Assembly: GCA_018985235.1 (NCBI GenBank)
Contig: JADGIG010000115.1
Coordinates: 1-18,347, forward strand
DNA: 18,347 bases
Reading direction: 5' to 3'
From: Sanchytrium tribonematis
Taxonomy: Eukaryota; Sanchytriomycota; Sanchytriomycetes; Sanchytriales; Sanchytriaceae
The position numbers and the translations under genes were made by a program. Below are positions 1 through 5,938 of this stretch, in pieces. The notes beneath the pieces are model-generated. The model was not told where the DNA came from. It made no database searches and worked only from the letters and a program-made list of their open reading frames with translations. The number at the start of each line of letters is the position of its first letter. Position 1 is the stretch's first letter.

Positions 1-774
1 ATTAAAACTTTCCAGGGATAATGCGCTTATTTCATTACCATGCAAAGCATATATAGTCTTTGTGGTTCCAAACATTTTCCTTACCGATCCACGGGAGTTG
101 ACGAGTGCAACTCTATGAGATATTCCAAAGGGATGAAATCTAATGATCTCCAAAATACCAGTTTCCGTGGCTCCAATGAAGTACGTCACCCCATTAAACC
201 AAAAAGATTCAACCAACTGAAATTTAAATACGCTTGAAAAAACAACATGATCCCCCTTAAAAATTATGCCGTTACTAAAGCTAAAGCATCTGCCAGGTAT
301 CTCAGAATCGTATAATACCCGTGATCCTTTAATTTTTCTAGTAAATAAATCGTTTGTTGTGAAAATTTCAGCAGATTCAGCATCTATTGAGTAGGATCTA
401 CTAAAAAGCAAACTGTCCATCAAATATGCTTTGTCTCCCAATATATCATTCCATGTCCTCATTTCTGGTAATTCAGTTTCTGTATCAATTTTTGTTGCTG
501 TAAGCGCCCATGGGTTCCAAACAGGATTTTGGGTACTTTTCGAATGCACTTTAATGTTAAATTGTGTGAAAATATCTGCATAGTCTGTCTGAGAACTATT
601 CTCATTAACCTCTATCGATTTAGTCTGAACATAATTTTGATAATGTATAAAAGGCTTGGATTCTGTCAAAATAACCGGCTCTTCTTCAGAAACCTCAAAG
701 TCATCTTCATAAATTGATGATTTCTTCATATCTTCAATTTCTTCAAAATCATCATCGTAATTTAAGTGAGACAT
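1..774 (-). CDS. WD-type protein, possible dynein-2 intermediate chain (WDR60/DYNC2I1-like), 3' part off the window
   Basis: The frame is open from the ATG at 774 down to base 1, giving 258 codons with no stop, so the C-terminus lies outside the window. The N-terminus is acidic and repeats a YDDDFE/YEDDFE pattern (residues about 6-11 and 22-27). An SSQTD motif follows near residue 60; it resembles the TQT-type motifs by which dynein intermediate chains bind the LC8 light chain. From about residue 170 the sequence turns into hydrophobic strand-like blocks with short turns, as at the start of a beta-propeller. Acidic tandem D/E-F-E motifs, a TQT-like site and then WD repeats fit WDR60 (dynein-2 intermediate chain 1, intraflagellar transport), but too little of the propeller is present to be certain. 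It starts 24 bp after the stop of the UBR-box gene, in the same frame. Other acidic WD proteins remain possible. Confidence 0.4.
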   Translation of the reverse strand, partial: MSHLNYDDDFEEIEDMKKSSIYEDDFEVSEEEPVILTESKPFIHYQNYVQTKSIEVNENSSQTDYADIFTQFNIKVHSKSTQNPVWNPWALTATKIDTETELPEMRTWNDILGDKAYLMDSLLFSRSYSIDAESAEIFTTNDLFTRKIKGSRVLYDSEIPGRCFSFSNGIIFKGDHVVFSSVFKFQLVESFWFNGVTYFIGATETGILEIIRFHPFGISHRVALVNSRGSVRKMFGTTKTIYALHGNEISALSLESFN

Positions 775-798
775 TTGCAAGAGTTTCAAATATTCTAA

Positions 799-1149
799 TC
801 ATTTACTCTTTCCTAAATCATGAATTTTGCAATTGAGGGGCTGTTTCCAAGCCTCTGGATCGCTGCAATCACAGCATCCACCTGCACCTAGAGAAAAATG
901 ATACGAAACTAAGTGATCATCATGGTTTGTACTTTTAAAACAATCAGCGCACAATACACATGTGTTGTCAATACCGCAAGTCTTGCAAGAATAAACAATA
1001 TCGCCCTTGCTAAATATTCTACCACAATAAGATTGCTCCTTCGATTTTTCAAATTTTTCGAAAAAGACAGGATTCAGTTGAGATTTAAGATGATTTATAA
1101 TATTTAGTGAATCCTTCTCGCTTTCTATGATAGTTCGCATTTCATTCAT
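799..1149 (-). CDS. Stand-alone UBR-box zinc-finger protein (N-recognin fragment)
   Basis: This is a 116-residue protein. Residues 42-110 form a textbook UBR box, the zinc fold of N-recognins (UBR1/UBR2 E3 ligases) that binds type-1 N-degrons with basic N-terminal residues. Visible ligand candidates are C42, C55, C58, C64, C67, C70, H76, H79, C92/C93, C95, C107 and H110, with the conserved stretches CGRIFSKGD, CVLCADCF and GGCCDCSDPEAW. In UBR1 proteins this box is followed by a ClpS-like domain, a RING and a long helical scaffold. Here a TGA stop comes six residues after the box, and the next gene starts 24 bp later. No 19-20 nt intron rescues a longer protein. It could be a genuine miniature degron-binding adaptor, a truncated UBR1 copy, or part of a readthrough product with the downstream gene. 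The ATG at 1149 lies 34 bp from the divergent COX16 start. Confidence 0.85.
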   Translation of the reverse strand: MNEMRTIIESEKDSLNIINHLKSQLNPVFFEKFEKSKEQSYCGRIFSKGDIVYSCKTCGIDNTCVLCADCFKSTNHDDHLVSYHFSLGAGGCCDCSDPEAWKQPLNCKIHDLGKSK

Positions 1150-1183
1150 TTCAAAATCTGATTATCCGCCTGTTACAAGTTGG

Positions 1184-1471
1184 ATGAAAATTCCCAGGGA
1201 AATTGTGCAATTTGGAGCTTTCGTTGGATCAATTTTGTTTGCTACATACTCTATCGCAAACATGAATCAGACACGACTTAGTCCGGAAATAGTTCATAAA
1301 GATCCGCAGCCTATAGATGAGTCAAAAAATGAATGGATTCAAACTGAAGAGCCAGTCGAACTTCCAAAATTTAAAAAAACGAAACATCAAAAGAATTTAA
1401 GCTTGCAAGAAGAATATGCGAAATTGAGTGGACTAACTGACTGGGAGTCAAAGAGAGTACCTAGGTCATAA
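1184..1471 (+). CDS. COX16: Cytochrome c oxidase assembly protein COX16
   Basis: This 95-residue protein has one hydrophobic segment (about residues 8-24), a charged middle and a C-terminal signature, SLQEEYAKLSGLTDWESKR. The signature matches the family pattern of a short helix reading E-Y-x-K/R-L followed by DW-E/K-x-x-R-x-x-R. Known COX16 proteins are small single-pass inner-mitochondrial-membrane proteins of about 100-120 residues that help insert copper-loaded COX2 into cytochrome oxidase. I chose the ATG at 1184 because an in-frame ATG at 1127 would lie inside the coding sequence of the opposite-strand UBR gene and would add residues that do not look conserved. The family's C-terminal acidic tail is shortened. 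The stop is 4 bp from the stop of the convergent SNF5 gene. Confidence 0.78.
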   Translation: MKIPREIVQFGAFVGSILFATYSIANMNQTRLSPEIVHKDPQPIDESKNEWIQTEEPVELPKFKKTKHQKNLSLQEEYAKLSGLTDWESKRVPRS

Positions 1472-1475
1472 TTGA

Positions 1476-2557
1476 CTATTTATTTTCGTGATACCTTTCT
1501 TTAGGCAAAGTGTTTTTCTTTGACCAAAATATTCCACAAGCCTAAATAAGTTAAATATTACATTACAAAGAGTCCGAGGGCCGTTTGGACCTCTTCTCAT
1601 GACTGGAGTAAAAATCCCACTCAGCAAACACCAATTACATTTCCAGCTTTGACGAAACTCACTTACTTGTTCTCTTCCATCAAAGTTGAACACTCGTGCA
1701 GATGCCCCAAAACCCCTGTGATGCTTTGGCGCCTTTGCCTCAACTTCGATTTTGTCCGCTTCGCTCAATAAGTGTAATGTTTCGTGGTCAACCCTAACTT
1801 CATCATATATCATATTTGGAGGTTTTTCTAAAATCTGATTTGGATCTATTTTGAAGCTTTTAACTGCATAAGACGGCTGATAGTAATCAAACTTTCTTCG
1901 TCGTCGTCTGGAAGTTTTGGATAGACGCTTTTCAATTTGGCTTTCATCCAAATAAGTAAAAATTGGAAATTTGCTATTAGATTGTGGTATATGATTAACA
2001 ACTTCATCGGCTTGTAATCCATAATAAATTTGGTCACAAATCGTAAATGCGATCAGATTTTCCCAAGCAGTTCCTAATCCTAATTCTGTGCAATAAATAT
2101 AGGTAAAATCTTCTACGGTGACTCCACTGTCTAAATCCCAATAAAATTCGTCGTATATATGTAGTGAAAAATGATTTTGGTCAATTATTATGGCAATATA
2201 CCGCGATTCTTCGACTTCTTTTGTATTCATGAGAGGGTGATCGGTAGGGTCTGAAATTTGTTGCACCATTTGTGTAATGCAGGTATTTCCCAACGTTCCA
2301 ACATTAATTCCGTAATCATTTAGAGTCAAATCAATAAGATATTTGGGTGTATATAGGTTCTCGAAAGCATTCCATAAAAACTGTTCTCTAATTTTCATGC
2401 CATCATAGTCTACACTTAAGTTGATTGGAATCAAAAGACAATTAGGCGATGGTTCGGTATAAAAATAAATATGGTTTGTTCCTGTTGCCTTCGGAAGTTG
2501 TACAAGTCGCTTTTTGGTCTCTTCAATGTCACTCAGTGATTCTATGGACTCGCTCAT
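1476..2557 (-). CDS. SNF5/SMARCB1 chromatin-remodelling subunit with C-terminal GATA zinc finger
   Basis: The coding sequence joins 2557-1562 and 1541-1476 and encodes 353 residues. Residues about 40-225 are the SNF5 repeat region (CLLIPINLSVDYDGMKIREQFLWN, then a second repeat with HFSLHIYDEFYWDLDSG and CTELGLG), ending in an arginine cluster. SNF5, Sfh1 and SMARCB1 are core subunits of SWI/SNF and RSC nucleosome remodelers. After removal of a 20-nt intron the tail is a complete GATA finger: C307-x2-C310-x20-C331-x2-C334, with TPVMRRGPNGPRTLCNAC. The intron falls exactly between the Asn and Ala of the CNAC motif, so without splicing the fourth cysteine is lost. The ATG at 2557 is the first in-frame ATG. 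An alternative start at 2621 with an extra 19-nt intron is possible. The protein lacks the long N-terminal extension of many fungal SNF5 proteins. Confidence 0.9.
1542..1561 (-). other. 20-nt spliceosomal intron in the SNF5-GATA gene
   Basis: On the coding strand it reads GTAATATTTAACTTATTTAG, phase 0. Removal joins ...RTLCN to ACGIFWSKKN and restores the GATA finger. A TTAAC element inside resembles a branch site. If retained, the frame shifts and the second CxxC is lost. Confidence 0.93.
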
Positions 2558-2649
2558 TACTTCCCCTGTTTGGGGCAGTTGGATTTGCCAAATTATGTGA
2601 TTTGTTGGCAAATCTTGGCATTTAAAGTAACTGATGGGAATGTTAACCC
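2558..2649. promoter_or_regulatory. Divergent intergenic/5' region between SNF5-GATA and the AIG1-like gene
   Basis: This region of at most 92 bp must hold the 5' ends and promoters of both divergent genes. It shrinks to 28 bp if SNF5 starts at 2621. No clear TATA box or other named element was seen; its role is inferred from gene orientation alone. Confidence 0.4.
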
Positions 2650-3225
2650 ATGCGGGTAACTGACGGTGTTCAGTATTTTTTGTCGGCTTATTGTATCTTC
2701 GTCACCATTGGGTCAATTTGCTTATTTGCGAATGAATTATATATATTTTATTTGACGAATATCACATTTATAAGCTTGACCATTTACATGACTTTATACA
2801 GAGTTCTACCCCCAAGACTTGCTAATTACATGTATTCGACCTTACTTACTTTGCATATAATTGTTCCAGGCGTTTTTTGGCTATTTTTAAGAGACACTAT
2901 TAACATGAATTCGCGTCTATCGCTTGCTTGGAATGTAATGCTACACGGAACAGATTTAATTGTTATTTTTATCCATTTTTTAATTACAGACAACGAATTA
3001 CCAATGATTTCAATATTATGGAATTTAGGTACATCAATGCTATACCTTAGCTGGGCTTGGTTTTGCTATTTTTTGACGCATAAATTTGTTTATCCGTTTG
3101 TGGATTTGAATAATTCATTGGCCAAATTTTTGTATCCGGGATTATTTATTCTAGTTGGACTTATATCGCTCATGTGGTGTAAAATCCATAAGTGGAGAAG
3201 AAATAGGAATAAATTGCCAAAGTAA
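2650..3225 (+). CDS. FAR-17a/AIG1-like multipass membrane protein (putative lipid hydrolase)
   Basis: This 191-residue protein has about six hydrophobic segments (near 9-30, 34-50, 63-80, 92-112, 120-145 and 160-178) and a basic tail ending in KIHKWRRNRNK. The order of landmarks fits the FAR-17a/AIG1 family: YLTNITFISL after the first segment, MLHGTDLIV in the middle, then LSWAWFCYFLTHKFVYPFVD. Human AIG1 and ADTRP are threonine hydrolases that cleave FAHFA lipids using a conserved Thr and His. T36 and H99 lie at the corresponding places here. Fungal homologues are mostly uncharacterised, so substrate and organelle are unknown (an endomembrane site is likely). The ATG at 2650 has no in-frame upstream alternative of note. 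The stop codon touches the stop of convergent mL44 with no base between them. Confidence 0.75.
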   Translation: MRVTDGVQYFLSAYCIFVTIGSICLFANELYIFYLTNITFISLTIYMTLYRVLPPRLANYMYSTLLTLHIIVPGVFWLFLRDTINMNSRLSLAWNVMLHGTDLIVIFIHFLITDNELPMISILWNLGTSMLYLSWAWFCYFLTHKFVYPFVDLNNSLAKFLYPGLFILVGLISLMWCKIHKWRRNRNKLPK

Positions 3226-3912
3226 TTATATTTTATTTTCGTAATGCTTGAGCAGGTATTGCATACAAGCGCGATGCTCCGCCATTGGGATGCTATTACC
3301 AATTCCTATTCCAAGAAGTTGCGTATCATTAAATGCCCCAATTTCAAATACTGGTGAATGACTGAATCGCCCACTTTCTTTAAGTATTTTGAATTCTACC
3401 TTAATGTTAAGCAGTTCTTGGACAAGTCTCCTAGGTTCGTCAATTTTAAGAATTTCATCTAAATTCAATGAAGTGTTACTGAGTAGCATTTCCTTAACAA
3501 ATTTTTGTGCCTCGGCAAAACCATGACTATGGGAAAAGTAACCAACAAGAGCAAAAACAATATTTTTAAGTCGGCCATCTAATATCTTCTCAGAGTTGAA
3601 CTCATCATATACCCGATGGATTCCCAACTGTTTTGCAAACTTCCCCAATACTTTTGAATTCATGTACGCCTGAACTCCGTTTTCGATCATGTTTTCTGGT
3701 GCCCGTGGCCACTTTTCCATCACAAATTGATACACTATGGTGTGCATCGCGCTTTTACCAAAACCTTTGAACGCCGAATTGGTTGCAGATGTGTCATGGA
3801 ATGGGCCAACAGGATTTGTAGCCGGATTTGCAAATATTTTAGAAGCCTCTTCTTTCGGCAACCGTAGCCTTGCTAGCAGTGCTGCGACTTCGCCTGTTTG
3901 TACACCTCTCAT
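3226..3912 (-). CDS. Mitochondrial large ribosomal subunit protein mL44 (MRPL44/MRPL3-type)
   Basis: This 228-residue protein is an RNase III-like fold followed by a double-stranded RNA-binding domain. The N-terminal signature EVAALLARLRLP is typical of the mL44 group, as are the region around residues 50-130 (SAFKGFGKSAMHTIVYQFVMEKWP, then GKFAKQLGIHRVY) and the C-terminal dsRBD (about 158-225, ending PMAEHRACMQYLLKHY). mL44 is a structural protein of the mitochondrial large subunit and lacks RNase III activity. The acidic catalytic signature of active RNase III is absent here. The ATG at 3912 leaves almost no N-terminal presequence, short for an imported protein, so an upstream mini-exon or an internal targeting signal is possible. 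Only 40 bp separate its start from the divergent NXT1 start. Confidence 0.85.
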   Translation of the reverse strand: MRGVQTGEVAALLARLRLPKEEASKIFANPATNPVGPFHDTSATNSAFKGFGKSAMHTIVYQFVMEKWPRAPENMIENGVQAYMNSKVLGKFAKQLGIHRVYDEFNSEKILDGRLKNIVFALVGYFSHSHGFAEAQKFVKEMLLSNTSLNLDEILKIDEPRRLVQELLNIKVEFKILKESGRFSHSPVFEIGAFNDTQLLGIGIGNSIPMAEHRACMQYLLKHYENKI

Positions 3913-3952
3913 CTCCTAGTTTTACAGGATTCGATCTTAAAACATTTGCCAA
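3913..3952. promoter_or_regulatory. 40-bp divergent promoter region between mL44 and NXT1
   Basis: Two start codons on opposite strands are only 40 bp apart, so one short region must serve both genes, or transcription starts inside the neighbouring coding sequence. No recognisable core promoter motif is visible. Confidence 0.45.
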
Positions 3953-4318
3953 ATGAAGCCAAGTGGAAGAATATTTACCGTCGATAGTGGATCTGATAAA
4001 TTTGTAGAGCTTTACTATTCGACTTTCGATACAATTCGACAAGGCCTTATCAATTATTACGCAAATAATGCTACTTTAGTCTGGAACGGCAATTGCATTA
4101 ATTTTCAAAATTTAAATGAATTTTTTGGAAGCACTCCAGCAAGCTTTCATACAATTGAATCATATGATGCTCATCCCATTTCTGCAGACACATTTCTGGT
4201 CCATGTTAACGGATCAGTTCAATATGGAGAGCTCGTAAAATCATTTTCGCAGACTTTCCTATTAAAGCAAGATTCAAAAACAAAAATAATATCAGATCAT
4301 TTTCGATTTCTCAACTAA
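3953..4318 (+). CDS. NXT1: NTF2-related mRNA export factor p15/NXT1
   Basis: This 121-residue protein is a single NTF2-like domain. Residues 17-47 (FVELYYSTFDTIRQ..., then ATLVWNGN) carry the ATLVWNGN signature of the p15/NXT1 branch. The middle LNEFFGSTPASFHTIESYDAHP and the ending FSQTFLLKQ...IISDHFRF also match. NXT1 pairs with the large export receptor NXF1/Mex67 and helps mRNPs through the nuclear pore. In budding yeast this partner is replaced by the divergent Mtr2, so a clear metazoan-type p15 is the ancestral state. The length fits the family (about 140). Transport factor NTF2 itself lacks the VWNGN motif, which makes that alternative less likely. The gene is intronless and ends 55 bp from the convergent BRO1-like gene. 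Confidence 0.87.
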   Translation: MKPSGRIFTVDSGSDKFVELYYSTFDTIRQGLINYYANNATLVWNGNCINFQNLNEFFGSTPASFHTIESYDAHPISADTFLVHVNGSVQYGELVKSFSQTFLLKQDSKTKIISDHFRFLN

Positions 4319-4373
4319 TAAGTATTGAATTTTAATTTAGAAAATTATTACTATATCATCAACATTTATTTAT

Positions 4374-5900
4374 TCAAAATAGTACCGGGTAGTTAAATTC
4401 TTGCCTATCTTCTTCATGCTTTGAATTTAACCAACTAGAAACGCGCTCATTAGTGCGGGATCTCATGCGATAAATTTTTAAAGAAGATTCTGATTGCTGT
4501 GAGAAAAACCTTTTATGCTGATCTTGATACAAATTACTTTTCTCTATATGGTACTTCAAATCTGGATTCTCTTGCCTGACAATTGAAATTGCACTAAGTT
4601 TCTTTGAAGAAGATTTTGATTTCCGTGAGAGCGAGTGCCACACTGATTTAATAAAACTTCCTTTATCGGATCTATCTAATGATTTGAACGCTTCCAAATC
4701 TTTAATATTTTGGGAAACTTCAAGCTGGCCTTTTATTGATTTGATTCTTTGCTTTAGTGCCACAACACTATCAGTTTCGTATTTGATAACTGCAAGATTT
4801 AAATTGTTTGTGTAATCCGTATCCAATTTATCTGAACTATCGTAAATTGGTTTAATGATTCCTGTAGCACCTCTTAAAGCATCGTTGCCATATGCTTGTG
4901 TAAATTTTTTGAATTCAATTTCATGATTGTCGAGGATATTATTAATATCCTTGATGGTTGCAAGTATGTCATTGGATTTCAAAGAGTTTAAAGAATAATC
5001 ATTTTCCAATTCCCACAGACCTTTTCGACATTCGACAAGGTTGTCACTTAAATCAGTTATCAGTAATTCGACTGACGAAGCCTGTTCCGGTAGATCTGAC
5101 TCTTTCATTTTAGGTACTTTCAATGATTCGCAGCGTATTCTTTCAATGGATTTCAATCGCGGCTTTGCTTTAGCTACATAGCTTTTCAAAAACTCTGGAA
5201 GATCTAACGGTAGTAAAAACTCGCTCAAATTAAACTCTGAGCACAAAACTATAGGCCCTTCAAAAGCTTGGAGTGGAGGTACATTATTCCAAATCATTTG
5301 GAGCTTCCCTGGGGCAGGAATTTTAGAGAGTAAAGTTGCCTTCCAAGATTCAACTCTATAGAGTAATCCATGATGTTCTAATTTTTTCAAGATTCGAATA
5401 CTTTTTTCAGACATCTGAAAAGCTATGCAATACCTCGAGTTTTGTACTTTTTCATTGTCTTCATTTTCGGCTGAGTAGAAATTTGCCATGGAATGATAAT
5501 AAAACGATTTTGCCAATGACAAACTCTTAACATCCAGCGGAAGTTCCTTAAATGTTTTTGATATTTTACTGAATCCATCTGATATTGATACGCTCATTTT
5601 AGCCATCAAAGCTTTGGAAAACCTTCCATCTTTTTTGGCTTGTAAAAAATATAATTCACTCGCTTCAAGTAAAGTAATTTCTTTTAAAATTAAATAAATG
5701 ACATCTAATTCGCTAGACTCTAGATGAAGAAAGACTCCTGCGGCTTGAGCAAGCAAATTAGACGCTTCCTTGAACGATTTTCCGCATTCTAAACCATTAA
5801 ATGCATTTTCACGTAAGTAGAATGCATATAGCACCAAGTCTTTTACGTTTGGAACTAAATTGATAAGTTCTTGAGAAGCAAAGAAGACATCTCGTTTCAT
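4374..5900 (-). CDS. BRO1/ALIX/Rim20-like protein lacking the N-terminal part of the BRO1 domain
   Basis: The protein has 508 residues from the ATG at 5900. Residues about 45-215 match the second half of a BRO1 domain: LLAQAAGVFLHLESSE aligns with the family's A-x-G-x-F-x-H-L block, followed by LLEASELYFLQAKKDG and then a helix with YYHSMANFYSAE. Residues about 215-410 resemble the start and arms of the V domain (IPAPGKLQMIWNNVPPLQ, then coiled helices). BRO1-domain proteins (ALIX, Bro1, Rim20) bind ESCRT-III Snf7/CHMP4. The family normally has about 100 more N-terminal residues, and no suitable upstream exon is visible because MSH4 coding sequence lies 38 bp away. The C-terminal half is basic and serine-rich (KSKSSSKKLS) with no proline-rich tail. 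Either the gene has been shortened or the domain starts unusually. Stop is TGA, used by only two genes here. Confidence 0.68.
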   Translation of the reverse strand: MKRDVFFASQELINLVPNVKDLVLYAFYLRENAFNGLECGKSFKEASNLLAQAAGVFLHLESSELDVIYLILKEITLLEASELYFLQAKKDGRFSKALMAKMSVSISDGFSKISKTFKELPLDVKSLSLAKSFYYHSMANFYSAENEDNEKVQNSRYCIAFQMSEKSIRILKKLEHHGLLYRVESWKATLLSKIPAPGKLQMIWNNVPPLQAFEGPIVLCSEFNLSEFLLPLDLPEFLKSYVAKAKPRLKSIERIRCESLKVPKMKESDLPEQASSVELLITDLSDNLVECRKGLWELENDYSLNSLKSNDILATIKDINNILDNHEIEFKKFTQAYGNDALRGATGIIKPIYDSSDKLDTDYTNNLNLAVIKYETDSVVALKQRIKSIKGQLEVSQNIKDLEAFKSLDRSDKGSFIKSVWHSLSRKSKSSSKKLSAISIVRQENPDLKYHIEKSNLYQDQHKRFFSQQSESSLKIYRMRSRTNERVSSWLNSKHEEDRQEFNYPVLF

Positions 5901-5938
5901 CAAGCCCAAAATACGGCCTAGAAATTTTTTGAATGAGA

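Noticed and set aside
736-803. 66-nt intron fusing the UBR box into the WD gene
   Set aside because: The length is far from the observed class and it would remove the natural ATG and acidic start of the WD protein.
1127-1183. Longer COX16 start at 1127
   Set aside because: It overlaps the coding sequence of the opposite UBR gene, and the added residues do not resemble the family; the ATG at 1184 sits just before the membrane segment.
3923-3942. 20-nt GTAAAACTAGGAGATGAGAG as an mL44 5' intron
   Set aside because: The length fits, but the only nearby upstream ATG reads into a stop after two codons and the phases do not match the mL44 frame.
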